A stretch of 64,000 nt of DNA from NCBI GenBank assembly GCA_029237695.1, contig CM055279.1, positions 19,595,919 to 19,659,918 on the forward strand, given 5' to 3'. The notes beneath the pieces are model-generated. The model ran no database searches. It saw nothing but the letters and a program-made list of their open reading frames with translations, and was not told where the DNA came from. Of the stretch, positions 32,977 to 45,454 are shown one piece after another. A program made the translations under genes and the position numbers. How positions within the stretch are numbered: the stretch's first letter is position 1; the number at the start of each line of letters is the position of its first letter. This DNA is from Conchocele bisecta. Lineage: Eukaryota > Mollusca > Bivalvia > Lucinida > Thyasiridae.

Positions 32977-33245
32977 GACAAAATCCCCCCCCCCGGACAT
33001 AATCCCCCCCCCCCCCAATACTTCATTAAATGTGCTAAATGTCTGATGTTTATTGTGCAAATAAAAGTACTGAATATGATTTAACTTGATTCTGGACGGG
33101 GGGGGGGATTTTGTCCTACCTTGAATTATGATGGGGGGGGGGGGGGGGATTATGTCCTACCTGTGATTTTAGACGGAGGGGATTTTGTCCTCCAGTGTCA
33201 AAAATCATGGGGGGGGATTATGTCCGGGGGGGATTTTGTCCTACA
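32977..33245. repeat. Foldback element with poly-C/poly-G arms
   Basis: Left arm GGACAAAATCC(C)n GGACATAATCC(C)n (32977-33019) pairs with the right arm (G)nATTATGTCC(G)nATTTTGTCC (33208-33240). The middle contains three further tandem GGGGATTTTGTCCTACC / GGGATTATGTCCTACC units. It abuts the 5' end of the polymerase. Confidence 0.8.
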
Positions 33246-33534
33246 CTCTTTGTCTACATAAAAGTGTGAAAAACATATTTTATTCTTTCCTAAAAACTAG
33301 CCAACAGTGTATACATTCATCAGACTACAGTGTGTACGAGCCTGGGTATGAGTCTTACATTATGATATACCATAATGTGTTTACATGTGTTTACAAGTTC
33401 ATACAGATGAAATGTCCATTCTCAAGTCAAGTCATTCTGTGGCATACCCTTCTGTTCTAATTAAGATGTGTATATTTTCCTGACTGTGATTTATGGCCCC
33501 ACAGAATCCCTGTGGTATGTATGAAAACCGGTAT

Positions 33535-33662
33535 TGTTACATTTGTGAGTGTGAGGCATGACAGGTGTTTCATTGATGGAATGGCGAATAATGCAGAACC
33601 TGAACAGACTAAGGATGCACAGGCTGATCTGGATCTACATTGGCTGCAAGACCATTAAGCTC
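33535..33662. repeat. Interspersed repeat, TCTGGATCTACATTGGCTGC family
   Basis: GTGTTTCATTGATGGAATGG, TGCAGAACCTGAACAGACT and CAGGCTGATCTGGATCTACA. Related pieces occur near 43180, 45220, 48800, 54220, 59380, 60060, 60400 and 63130. Confidence 0.7.
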
Positions 33663-33834
33663 CATTTATGCAGTCACTGCCAAATGTACAAAAAACATCC
33701 ATTTCTGTAAGTTGCCTATTTTCCCCATTTGTTCTAAATTTATTTATTATGTTTACTACCTGAGCTATTTACCGTTTGTGGCTGTGACTGGAGACGAGTG
33801 TATATCAAAATGCCCTCCGTTCATAATCCCCTCT

Positions 33835-34415
33835 ACATACAAATGACAGGGACTATCATAATCCCCTCTGTCGTTTTGCAGGGGCTATCATAATCCCCTC
33901 TATGATTTTAACAGGGCTATCATAATCCCCTCTGTGGAAATGACAGGGCTATCATAATCCCCTCTGTGGAAATGGAATTAGTAAGGTCATATTATAAAAA
34001 GTATTTGTAATCCAATTAAAACTGGAATTAAATAAATATTGTTTGTACATGTAGGTCACTGTTTGTCGTTTCTTTTTGATCATTTAATGGAGTGAAATAT
34101 CTTTAGATCTTTTCTGCAATTGCAATTGAGAATATCTTTTCTGCTCATTACCTTAATGATATTAATGAAATATTTGGTTCAACTTGTTTGTTGACAGTTA
34201 TTTTAATTAAAATTGTTACTTTGTCATAGTCTTCATTTTGTTTATTTTATGCTAATTGTATTTTTTCTAATGATCAAAATTAACATGAAAAGTATCAGAC
34301 TATCAGTGATGATTGACATGTCATAACATTTACTTTTCCTATTAATTGGATTACTAAAAACATTGACAATTTTATTGAAGGGATTATGATAGCCCTGTCA
34401 TTTCCACTGATCATC
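33835..34415. repeat. Foldback element with tandem ATCATAATCCCCTC units
   Basis: Four to five ~37-bp units GGGCTATCATAATCCCCTCT with GTGGAAATGACA (33850-33970); the inverse, GGGATTATGATAGCCCTGTC followed by ATTTCCAC, occurs at 34380-34408. About 400 bp of AT-rich sequence lies between. Confidence 0.75.
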
Positions 34416-34904
34416 CTAGGTAAATATCAGGGACTACACTGGTTTAGATATCGGTATTGCCGGTAATCTGACTAACTAGGGTAGATTTACGGTTTTCGCC
34501 CTAAACTTCACACCAAACTCATTAGATATTATAAGTTCGAAAACAACACCACAATAATTAAACATATATTTTGAATGGACTGGTAGTAATAAAGCGATCA
34601 TGTTATGAATATTGTTTCTGATATTTATATTTTTAAGTGATGATATGATGGTATAGCCGCTTCACATTTTCAAATAAACTGGCTAGGATTTTAAACGGGC
34701 GAGAAGACACACCAGGTTGTGTGAGATTTCAATTTGTTTGTCCTCTATATTGTATTTCCTTGTTATATGGAATGGATTACCAGGTGACCAACATGGGAGG
34801 TTTTCCCATATTTTCTCCTGATCTCCTTTCCATAGATCTCCCAGATGACCAATTTTGATGTCCAGCTGTGTCTAAATTTAATCTCCAAATAAACAAATGA
34901 AATA

Positions 34905-36205
34905 AGCTGGCTCATTGGAAAACAGTACATGTAAACGTTGTACAGAACTATGCTGGTCTATACGAGACGGGCACATACTGTACATGTATATGTTGTACAG
35001 AGCTATACTGGTATGTAGATACGAGACGGGCACGTGCTGTACATGTATACATTGTACAGAGCTATTCTGGTCTGTAGATACGAGACGGGCACATGCTGTA
35101 CATGTATACATTGTACAGAGCTATTCTGGTATATATGAGACGGGCACTTGCTGTACATGTATATGTTGGACATATCTATGCTGGTCTATACAAGACGGAC
35201 ACATGCTGTACATGTATGTGTTGTACAGATCTATGCTGGACTATATGAGACGGGCACTTGCTGTACATGTATATGTTGTACAGATCTATGCTGGTCTATA
35301 TGAGACGGGCACTTGCTGTACATGTATATGTTGTACAGATCTATGCTGGTCTATATGAGACGGCACTTGCTGTACATGTATATGTTGTACAGATCTATGC
35401 TGGTCTATATGAGAACGGGCACTTGCTGTACATGTAGTATGTTGTACAGATCTATGCTGGTCTATATGAGACGGGCACTTGCTGTACATGTATGTGTTGT
35501 ACAGATCTATGCTGGTCTATATGAGACAGGCACATGCTGTACATGTATATGTTGTACAGATCTATGCTGGTCTATATGAGACGGGCACTTGCTGTACATG
35601 TATATGTTGTACAGATCTATGCTGGTCTATACGAGACAGGCACATGCTGTACATGTATATGTTGTACAGAGTTATGCTGGTATATACAGTATGGGCACAC
35701 GCTGTACATGTATATGTTGTACAGATCTATGCTGGTCTATACAAGACGGGCACATACTGTACATGTATATGTTGTACAGAGCTATACTGGTCTGTAGATA
35801 CGAGACGGGCATGTGCTGTACATGTATACATTGTACAGAGCTATTCTGGTCTATATGAGACGGGCACATACTGTACATGTATATGTTGTACAGAGCTATT
35901 CTGGTCTGTAGATACGAGACAGTATGGGCACACGCTGTACATGTATACGTTGTACATATCTATGCTGGTCTATACAAGACGGACACATGCTGTACATGTA
36001 TATGTTGTACATATCTATGCTGGTCTATACAAGACGGGCACATGCTGTACATGTATATGTTGTACAGAGCTATGCTGGGACGGGCACATGCTGTACATGT
36101 ATATTTTGCACAGAACTATGCTGGTCTATACATTAATGGCACATACTGTACATGTATATGTTGTACAGATCTATGCTGGTCTATACGAGACGGGCACTTG
36201 CTGTG
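34905..36205 (+). repeat. 55-bp minisatellite, about 23 copies
   Basis: Unit about 55 bp: TGCTGTACATGTATATGTTG, TACAGATCTATGCTGGTCTA, TATGAGACGGGCAC. The unit length is 1 mod 3 and contains no stop in any plus frame, so long overlapping frames (up to 245 codons) arise in all three; they are not called genes. Variants with an extra GTAGA or lost G shift the phase. Palindromic TGTACA/GTACATGTA motifs occur in every unit. Confidence 0.95.
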
Positions 36206-36600
36206 TAACCGTGTAACCGAAAAATGAAAGGCATAAAATACGAAATAAAATCTGATTCATCGTCCGTCCTTTCAGATGAATAGAATGTAACCGATGTAAC
36301 CGTATGTAACCAAAGACATATAGCGTGAAACCGTGTAACCGAAAAATGAAAGGCATAACATATAAACAATATAAATAATCAAATTCATATTCCGTCCTTT
36401 CAGCAGAATAGTATGTAACCGATGTAACCGTATGTAACCAAAGACAAAGAGCGTGTAACCGTGTAACCGTGTAACCGTGTAACTGTGTAACCGAAAAATG
36501 AAAGACATAAAATATAAAAAAAATGGATTCATCGTCCGTCCTTTCAGAAGAATAGGGTGTAACCGATGTAACCGTATGTAACCAAAGATATATGAGCCGC
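36200..36600. repeat. ~125-bp tandem repeat rich in TGTAACCG
   Basis: Three copies of GTGTAACCGAAAAATGAAAG...ATTCATCGTCCGTCCTTTCA...GATGTAACCGTATGTAACCA. The second repeat begins as the 55-bp array ends. Confidence 0.9.
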
Positions 36601-36624
36601 GTCGAGAGAAAACCTGTCTTCAGG

Positions 36625-36925
36625 GGCCTGTTTCATCAACATTGCAAAGTATACTTTACTAGCAAAGTATACTTTGAGGGAGTAATCATTTATTTTTCAT
36701 GAAATGCATTATTTCATATAGAACTAACAAATGCATATATTTCATGATTAAAAGTATGCAGAATTATTATACTGAATTTATTACATTATCACAGCCATTA
36801 AATGGCTGTGATAATGTAATAAATTCAGTATAATAAAAATTAATAAATTTTTAAAAAAATTGAAAATTTCTCCCTCAAAGTATACTTTGCTACTAAAGTA
36901 TACTTTGCCATGTTGATGAAATAGG
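36625..36925. mobile_element. MITE with a 73-bp near-perfect central palindrome
   Basis: Ends: CCTGTTTCATCAACATTGCA (36628) pairs with TGTTGATGAAATAGGC (36911-36925). Subterminal AAAGTATACTTT motifs occur twice at each end. Positions 36764-36836 are a perfect palindrome (36-bp arms, one central base) beginning TTATTATACTGAATTTATTA. Confidence 0.85.
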
Positions 36926-37033
36926 CTACAGGAATCTGACGACGTCACTAGATATGACGTCGTGAACTTAGCTGACGTAATTTCAGCCGATATTTCCAAT
37001 TATCGACGTTTGTCAGGTTAGGTTTGTTCCGTT

Positions 37034-37192
37034 GTGTTAAAGTTATCTAACAGAATATATCTAAAAAACGAAACTGAAAATTCTGGGAATGTATTGGATG
37101 AACGTTTGACTGCCGTACTAACTAACGGTCATACGATCGAAATCCACCATTTTAATTCGAAACGGGCACATCTTTTTATTAACAATAATGGC
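37034..37192 (+). CDS. Possible coding exon with strong donor site
   Basis: A frame across 37034-37192 reads ...DERLTAVLTNGHTIEIHHFN...HLFINNNG and ends at a consensus-like donor (GGC|GTAAGTG, about 37193). The charged, non-repetitive composition is protein-like. I recognise no family, and no partner exon is visible. Could be a host gene exon or chance. Confidence 0.25.
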
Positions 37193-37250
37193 GTAAGTGT
37201 AATTTTCTTTTGTTATTTTGCTGCTGATATCACATATACAAAGGTTTGAC

Positions 37251-38514
37251 TGTTATTGATATGTGTTTTTTATGTTCCGTTATTTTGCCATATAATGTTT
37301 TCGTTGACACAGTTTACAGATAACTGTCCACATTAACTGCTATCGACCACCATTTGCAGGTGAAAACTCTGTGTAAGCTACATTTTTTATTTACATACAG
37401 ATGGTCGGCAGCATATTTGTAGACCGTTGTAGCATGGGCCCGGTTTCCCGCACAACTATATGTTTCAGATCTGGTTAACTTGACGCGAATTTTCAGTTTA
37501 TTGCTCAATTCTTTCTTTCTAATATACATGTAATGTATAAAATTAACATTTAGCGCAACCTTTAACTGCAAAAACAACAAAGCCATGGATGTTACGATGT
37601 ATCATCTGTGCATATGCACCGGCTGATCAGAACATAGGATGTCCGCCATTCAGTCACTAGGGAATCCTTTCTCGATTTCCGACACGATATGGGTCGCCGA
37701 TATTACATTTATTGCAGATATTGTAAGGTCCGTTTTTCTCAGCAGGTGGTCCAAGTACAGCTGTAAGCGGGACGATGTCGTGAACATTCGACATTTATGT
37801 TCTCTGAATATGAAAAGCTTAAATCTGAATGCACACTGACGTGTGTGTCATGTTAATATAAGAAATAGATACGGTGGGATGATCTTTCAAGGCAACATAT
37901 GTTGGAGACATTAGTATCATAGACCGTGATCTTCACCACTTGAGGATATTTCCTATTTTTTGCAAAACGATCCCCTTTTCTGCATAATGGAAGTCTCAAA
38001 CTTAACACGAAACAGTTCATTTGAGTTACTTGGCTGGTTACATGTTAATCGTCAAAGGTTTTAGCAGCATTGCCAATGAAAAATAAGCAGTATGGACAAA
38101 CTTTTAAAAATCTAATATCATATCCACATGAATCTTCGGAATGTCAAATACTTTGTGGATTAACTGTACAGTTGGTCATAGACATGCATAGACGGACGGA
38201 TGGATTGACGCATACACACATGCACAACGTGTGATTACTGGCATTTAACTCATTTAATTTATGAAGTATCTCCCCTGTGTATCACAGTATATTATAGTAT
38301 ACATATCAAGTAAAATAAAATACAAAGTCCTCGGATTTTTATAAAATACAATAGTGTGTATTGTGATAACATAAATAGAAAATTTGCATTATGGAAAGCA
38401 AAAAAATATATAAAACTTCCTGACACATCATCAGGGCCGTAACCAGGAAGCCACCCACACACGGAAAGAAAATCATCACGAGTATTTATTATGAAATCTA
38501 ACAAATATTTACAA
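37251..38514. other. No gene supported
   Basis: AT-rich; only frames of 60-90 codons with no motif, no clear repeat. Confidence 0.5.
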
Positions 38515-38990
38515 ATAGAGCAGATTTAGCACTAACCCCATTGACCCGGCCTTAAATGACCATAACTGTTGATAGGCCGTTAAACCCCAACAAACAAACA
38601 CATGTTCAAGGTTAAATTACTCAGATTGTGTTAAAGTTTTGGCAGCATTTGCGGAAGTTTTGGACTACCGATTATTTCTGCAATTCTATTTCCGATTGAC
38701 TTGAAACTTCATGTAATTGTTTGGGCGGTTGGTTGGCAGCATGTGAAGGGTACATTTAACAGGGGGATGCATTCTTACCGGAATCCCGTTTGACTCTCAG
38801 GTATATTTTTGGCTTTCTAGTAAGTGAGAGTTGAATCCGGTTATACCCATTATAAAAGTAATACAATAAGTACTAATACTATTACTTTTGGGGAGTGGGG
38901 CTAAGTGACTCTGGTGTTGTAAGGACCTGTCAGGTTATCCTAATTTCAGGGCTGAATATACTTTTTTTCTGTAAATATCCCGTTCTGATT
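38515..38990 (+). repeat. AAAC-tailed retroposon pieces
   Basis: A 3' end (38524-38605) with GACCCGGCCTTAAATGACCA, GTTGATAGGCCGTTAAACCC and an (AAAC)n tail, followed by the 5'-to-middle part of another copy (38760-38990) with TTACCGGAATCCCG, AAGTGACTCTGGTGTTG and CAGGGCTGAATATA. Same family as 45455-45755 and 51702-52104. Confidence 0.7.
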
Positions 38991-40010
38991 TTGGGATTTT
39001 TGGCTCCAAAATTATCATTTTTGGCTCGTACGGGACTAGTACTACAGTTTTCCACTGATCAAGTTCATACTAACCATACATGACTACTATAAAGTGCCGC
39101 TGTGCGTAACAAAAACATTATCTCACCCCTCGAACCCTTACAGAATTATCCCCCCTTGTTTACTACAAAATTTCTATTTTTGGCTCGTACCGCGAACTAA
39201 TCATACAGTTTCATGACTACTAACTATAAATTTAAAGTTGCGCAGTGTGTAACACATTTTGTTTACTCCCAACTTAAATCATTAGGGAATTTTCCCCATT
39301 TTTCGATTCCGAAATTCCCATTTTTTGGCTCGTACAGCGAACTAGTCCTACATTTTCAACCGATCCAATTCGTACTTTAAATACCTTACCACCTGCAAAT
39401 GCTGAAGTGTGTAACAAACAAAATCACTACCTCAAGTCGTTATGGAATTATCCCCGTTTTTCAACTCTGAAATCCCCATTTTTTACTTATATGAAATAGT
39501 CCTAAAAAATTTCACCGACACAATTCATGCTTTGCATACCTGACCACAATCAAGAGGAAATCAATCAATGAACACAAAAATGTTCACTCCACCTCAAATC
39601 CTTATGGAATTATTCCCCTTTTCGACTCTTTTTTTGCGGGACTTGTACAGCGAAATTTGTTTCCACTGATATCAATTCATACCTTGCATACCTGACCACC
39701 ACCGAACACCACAGTGTGTAACACAACAATGTTCACTGCATCCCAAACCCTAACGTAATTATTCCCTTTTTTAAGATCCAAAATTCCTATTTTTGACATT
39801 TACAGTGAGCTACTTCTACATTTTCCACTGATCAAATTCATACTGTGTATACCTGATTACCATCAAGTGCCGCAGTTAGTAACACAAACATTTTCACTCC
39901 ACCTAAAATCATATGGAGTTATGTCCCATTTGTGACTCAGAAAATGCAACTTTATGGTTGTCTTCTACTATTTCTAGTTTTCAACCGATTTACTTCATAC
40001 TCATGCACAT
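38975..40010 (+). repeat. ~145-bp satellite, about 7 copies
   Basis: Diverged units containing CCATTTTTGGCTCGTAC, ACTAGTCCTACATTTTCCAC, GATCAAATTCATAC, ATACCTGACCACCA and CGCAGTGTGTAACA. The first unit begins inside the retroposon end (GATTTTGGGATTTTTGGC), suggesting the array was seeded from it. Confidence 0.75.
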
Positions 40011-41600
40011 AACAATCAGCTAATGGTGTAGATCAGCAAGTGACATACACATACATGTATACCATTCGACCGTAATGTGACATTGACTACGATTTTTTTT
40101 GCTTCATTCACCATGCCTCGGTGGGCGTTTATTGTCACCTCCGGCGCTCTTGTTGGTATATCTCTACAGGTCCAATTTACTTGAAACTGTATATACTTAT
40201 GTGTCATCATCCATTTCAAAATTGATTTGATTACAAAAATATATAAAACAGAATGATTTGATCACTAGATGGGCATCTAATTATATCAAGTGGTTATCAA
40301 ACTTTAGATAAATGTATGCATTTAAACTTTTCCACACGGTCAAAATTATCTTGTTTGAAGAGTTAAAACAAATTATAGGAAAATGGTCCGATTCCCCACT
40401 GTGCTCTTCCTGGAGGTAATTCTAATCTGCAGGTGCCGTAATGGACGAATTATGACTTCCAGAATAGTTGATGTAGGTCATTTGCAGCGTTATACTGTGA
40501 AAACCCATATGTCAAATATACGAGACGGATTGGCTTTAAATCAGTAATGGCAGTGTGTCCCAGCTAGGGTGTCACATTGACTGGTACATCATCGATGGAT
40601 TTACAGAATACAGAATTTAATGCATCTGCTAACACCAACACTATCAGAAACGGGTAATTATTTAGTGAGAATTTGTCTCTGTTAAATCCCGACTTCGTTC
40701 CCCAATTAGTTCGGACCCTACACAAATTTAATTCTACCACACTTGTATCATTCAGAACTTACCAGGAAACGTTACATTTTGATTATTTATTGATTCAGTG
40801 CAACATTTTCATCCTAGTTACACATTTGCATATGTAAACAACTCATAGGTGGCACAGTTGTTTGTTTATGTAGAAAATAGTGTTTACAGCGAATAAATGG
40901 AACCCACAGTAAATTCTATACGGGGCGCTACTATATATTATAATATTTAACTTCCTAAACTTTTTCATATTTTTTATTTGAAATAATTGTGCTTCTTTAT
41001 ACTGTAATACATTCGTTTGATCAGAATTTGCAAAAAATACATCTAAGTCACGTAGGTGCTTGCTGTTTCCATGCCAGTGTGAAGAATATATTGCCATGGT
41101 AAACATTTTAATAATATTTGCTGAAAATTTTCCTCAACTGTCAAAAGTCTTGCGGGGGCATGCAAGTGCGCCCATTACGTCATGTCAGAGTTGTTCTATA
41201 AATACAATACATTCTATAAATAAGTTGTTTTCCAAGAAGCGAATGGTGATTGTTTTTCTGCAGAACTACAACACGCTGTTTACACTGGTTTACAGGCGAA
41301 ACAATTATGATTTCATGTTGAGAATACAAGTTATAAGACAGGTAGATTATACGTTTGTCCGGATAACTGATTGTCGATGTTAATTTTGGGTTAATCTCAC
41401 GACTGATGATCTGACCCAATTTTAAGTGAGAAAGATGGCACATTTTGCTAAATAGTTTACATGCGTTGAGAAAGCAAGAACCGACGATTGTTCTGTGAAA
41501 AGTTTATGCCCGTAGCTGCTATTTTAAGAAAAATATCGTAAAAAAACTGCCATTTGTATCCAATAATCTAGAGGATACCTGTACCAGGGAATCTGCCACG
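40011..41600. other. No gene; a TATACGCCCG-family end near 40110-40160
   Basis: GCCTCGGTGGGCGTTTATTG followed by CACCTCCGGCGCTCTTGTTG is a 3' end of the repeat family at 47.9-49.9 kb. The rest is AT-rich, with only short chance frames. Confidence 0.5.
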
Positions 41601-41609
41601 ATTTCTTGC

Positions 41610-43625
41610 CATATATGAAAATGATACCCAGTCTTGAAATTCTAGTCATGGTATAAGTGAAAGCGATTTATCAGACAGTGACATGGACACCAATAATAAT
41701 AGATCAGGATTTACAAGAAGACAGTACAGGCATTAATGTTATAACAGAAACGAAGGCAAACTGTATTTACACAAATGCTGACCAATTAAGAAACAAGTTA
41801 GATGAACTCAACTGAAGTATTACCAAAGACAGCAAATGATGTATCCTGTTCCCCTGTGTTATATCCAATAGACGGGTTTGACTCTTTTACGTTGTGATTG
41901 TGGCAGATGTGTGATTATATATGCAAGAACTGGCAAATGATCGTTTAAACTCGCTTTATAATGATGCATCTTGGTTCGATTGGAAATGTGATAATGTAAA
42001 CATATTAGTGGGTTCGGTATACAGATCTCCGTTACTCCATGAAATGTGCGAGGTTTTGAACGATGTATTATCCGAAGCTGTGCGGTCTAGTGATAAAGTA
42101 TTAATCACAGGTGATTTCAATATGAAATACATTGATTGGCAGTCTTGTAGCACTATTCATTCTGAATCTCACATATAATTTGAATGTATTGATTTTTTAC
42201 ATGAACGACATAGACAATTTAAATATTTCTTCATCACTTGGAGTTGGTGATCATTCAACAATTATGTTTGATTATGCCTGTACTTATGATGAAATTCAGA
42301 GTAATGCTACAAAACTAAAATACTCTCGGTGTGATGTGCTAGGGTTTCAACGCGAATGGGAAGTGATCAATTGGTATGAAAGACTTGAGAACTTAGACTT
42401 TGACGAAATGTGGAGAGATTTTAAGGAGCAATGTGAAAACATTATTGAGAAGTTTGTGCCAAAAACTAAACCCAGACCAGGATGTAGACCAAAACCAAGT
42501 TGCATGACTCCCAAAGTATTGAAAAATATCAAGAGAAAGCGACATGCGTGAGCAAAATATTTAGCCACAAAGAGGGACGCAGACTTGAAATGAAGTAACT
42601 GAACATATTAAGAAAGCCAAGGTTGAATATGAAAAAAAGATAATTTCTAGTGCAAAATGTGAACCAAAACATTTCTGGAGATATGTTTAGAAGAAGACGA
42701 AAACTAAATCATCAATCGGGAACTTAAAGAAAAGTGACGACTCATTTACAACTAGTGATAGGGAAAAGGCAAATTAATAAATTAATTTCTTCTTTTCAAG
42801 TGTTTTACTTGTGATGACCTTTCTAATATACCTGGCAGAAGTAGATGACTTGAACTATGATAGACATTTAGATAGCATATATGTGGACCCAGTTGAGGTT
42901 GAAAAGTTATCTGCCCTGAATACTACAAACTGTATGGGTCCGGACAAAACAGGCCCGTACACAGGAATTATTTTAGGGGGGTGCGTTATCGACGGCGCGA
43001 AGGGCTAAACATTGTTTTTGCACATCCACGGACAGACCTCAGTAGATTAACCCGTTCACCCCTAAGTAACTGGAATGGATTTTGATTTATTAATTTTGCA
43101 ACCAATCTAAATCATCACAAAATGATTTTCCGACCAGTCCATCTATGAACATGGAGTGTTTTTGCAAAAAGTGCAGATCCTGATGAGACGGCTCGTTACG
43201 AGCCGGCTCATCTGGATCTACACTATTTGCCAATACTACTATACATGCCTGCGGGTTAAGAGTGAAAGGTTTAAGGGGGGTGCGTACGCACCCGTCGCAC
43301 CCCCTCTGCATACGGGCCTGCAATATACATGCACCCACCCCTATGTGTTGAAACTTTTGTCGAAATGAATGTCTAAGCCTATTTCCATATTTCAGAAATC
43401 TGCGACTTGTGGTAGGTAACATACCCAGTGATTGGAAACATGCAAAAGTTACTCCTTTATTTAAAAAAGGTAGTAAAACAGTTACCGGTAACTACAGACC
43501 AGTCAGTATTACCTCTATAGTGTATAAATGTTTAGAGAAGATTATGAGATCGAGAATGCTTGACCACTTGGGTCATTTACTATCGGACAAATTGAAATCA
43601 GAAGTAGTGAGTATCAAAAAGCAAT
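41610..43625 (+). pseudogene. Truncated non-LTR retrotransposon (APE-type endonuclease and reverse transcriptase)
   Basis: Endonuclease segment (about 41921-42250): NILVGSVYRSP, VLITGDFNMKYIDW and GVGDHSTIMFDY, in two frames. The linker (42300-42550) has FKEQCENIIEKFVPK and a basic KPSCMTPKVLKNIKRKR. A piece at 42880-42950 (EVEKLSALNTTNCMGPDKT) matches the start of the RT domain. The RT continues at 43409-43600 with IPSDWKHAKVTPLFKKGSK and NYRPVSITSIVYKCLEKIMR. Between them (about 42955-43400) lies an inserted repeat. The layout fits the Jockey/CR1-like clade. It has multiple stops and frameshifts, and lacks the RT catalytic centre and 3' end: dead and truncated. Confidence 0.8.
42955..43405. 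repeat. Repeat insertion inside the non-LTR element
   Basis: Separates two parts of the RT domain. Contains GCAGATCCTGATGAGACGG (43173) of the interspersed family and the GC-rich pair GGGGGGTGCGTTATCGACGG / GGGGGGTGCGTACGCACC (about 42976 and 43275). Confidence 0.5.
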
Positions 43626-43935
43626 GAAATATTTGTGGTATCTTTATCATGCTACAGAAAACAATAAAAAGACCACAAATACAGCATATTTTCTTATATT
43701 TTCCATGAAAACACATCTTGGTATTTCATTAGAATTGTCTCCAAGGAAACAATTCTAATGAAATACCAAGATGTGTTTTCATTTAGAAGCAAACTTTTCA
43801 ATGAGTGCGGTCTGCTGACGTGTAAACAGTTATGTGATTCTATTTTAGAGAATTAAAATTTTGAAATACCGAATTGCTTCAGAAATGATGGAGTGACAAT
43901 ACTCAATTACTAATTCCTTATCTGGAGCCCTGTAC
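43600..43935. mobile_element. CTCCAGATAAGG-family MITE, copy A (5' part missing)
   Basis: Ends CCTTATCTGGAGCCCTGTA at 43919-43937. Contains a foldback (43704-43785): GAAAACACATCTTGGTATTT on the left pairs with AAATACCAAGATGTGTTTTC on the right. The start shares AGTAGTGAGTATCAAAAAGC with copies B and C. Confidence 0.75.
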
Positions 43936-44155
43936 TAAGAAGTGTGTTGCCTCTAAATGGGGTAACGGAAACACCGAATATCAACAGATCTGTCCCAAGT
44001 ATGTGTTTTTAAACACAAAATACGTATATGTACAAGTTCACAACAATACAGTTTATCAGGAAGATACAATGATGTAGGCTTAAAATGGATCTATGATCCT
44101 TCCTTCTCAACCTAGAAATGATTCTACGGTATAAATCATTTAAATTGGATTTGTC

Positions 44156-44752
44156 ACAGAGCTCCAGATAAGCTGCGTATTTGCTTAAATATCCAATTAA
44201 AATTGCCAAAAACCCAATTGAAATCAGAAGTAGCGAGTATCAAAAAGAAATTACTGGGACATATTCTGTAAATGACGTCGGAAGATGACACCATTTTCAT
44301 AGCAAATGTGGAATAGTTTGCTTGGAAATGAAAACATGTCTTGGCATTTCATTTGAATTGTCTCCTTGGTACCTGCTTAAATACCCAAATGAAATGGCCA
44401 AAAATCCTATTGAAATCAGAAGTAGCGAGTATCAAAAAGCAATAATAATTTTGTGGTACCTTTATCATGCTGCAGAAAACAATAAACAGACCACAAATAT
44501 AGCATATGTTTCTTATTTTCGATGAAAACACATCTTGGTATTTCATTAGAATTGCCTTCAAGGAGACAATTCTCATGAAATGCCAAGAAATGTTTTCATT
44601 TCCAAGCAAACTATTCAATAATTGCTGTCTGTTGATGTTCAAACAGTAGTGTGATTTTATTTTACCCAATTACAATTTTGAAATACCCAATTGCTTCAGA
44701 AATGATGGAGTGAAAATACTCAATTACTAATTCCTTATCTGGAGCCCTGTGT
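44156..44752. mobile_element. CTCCAGATAAGG-family MITE, copy B
   Basis: Begins CAGAGCTCCAGATAAG (44157) and ends CCTTATCTGGAGCCCTGT (44736-44753). Internal duplication of AATCAGAAGTAGCGAGTATC (44222 and 44416), and a foldback at 44524-44602 like copy A's. Confidence 0.8.
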
Positions 44753-44819
44753 CAGTTTATGACCAATGACAATCTGGTACCTGATCAAATAGCACACTCC
44801 TGTAGACTGATAATGATCT

Positions 44820-45200
44820 ATATTTATGGAACGCCAAATCGACATAGACGAGCATTAACTCTGCATGCTGGGAAACTTGTGGGCTATAAATAGTTCAAAA
44901 CTAGCGTACAAAAATTCATGATATTTTCTTGTATTTCTGCCCGTAAATATCATGAATATGTCTTGGAATTTCATTAGAATTGAGTCCTGAGGAAATTTCA
45001 AGACATATTTACAGAGAGAAATAAAACATACTCCTAATTCGTTTGGCGGATTTTTTCGACGCTAGAAGGAGTTAAATATTTAGAGCTAGCTCAAAATGAT
45101 TTAGAGAGCTCTTCAAATGATTTGGAGCATTAGCTCTAAATATTTATTGCTAGCTCTAATTATTTGAATTTATGTAGATTTGGCGGTGCATAGATGTTGC
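44820..45200. mobile_element. GCTAGC-family MITE, copy 1
   Basis: Ends TATTTATGGAACGCCAAATC (44820) and the inverse GATTTGGCGGTGCATAGA (45177-45194). Inside are AGAGCTAGCTC-type motifs and a second nested foldback (44935-45015) with AAATATCATGAATATGTCTT. Relative of 59488-59838. Confidence 0.65.
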
Positions 45201-45204
45201 TTAT

Positions 45205-45330
45205 TAGAAGCATGATTTGTGTTTCATTGATGGAATTGTGAACAGTGCAGATCAGCTAGGCTTTCCTTGATCTACATTGGCTGTAAAACCCATTTCTCCA
45301 GTCTCATATTGTAATTGAAAGTCCTAGATC
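45205..45330. repeat. Interspersed repeat, TGATCTACATTGGCTG family
   Basis: GTGTTTCATTGATGGAATTG, CAGTGCAGATCAGCTAGG and TTGATCTACATTGGCTGTAA, matching 33535-33662. Confidence 0.65.
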
Positions 45331-45454
45331 TACAGGCAACAAAGACACATTACTCGGACATAGGAGAAATACAAAACATAATAAGTTATTCAAAATTAAC
45401 TTAATTTATTTTCGTTTATGTATGACACCGAGTCTGGTGGATATATCTTAGAGT

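Noticed and set aside
34905..36227. Long forward frames (88-245 codons) in the 55-bp array
   Set aside because: They arise because the repeat unit has no stop and a length of 1 mod 3; translations are three-phase repeats with no other support.
34905..36600. CRISPR-like regular repeats
   Set aside because: Units are contiguous tandem repeats with no unique spacers, in a eukaryotic context.
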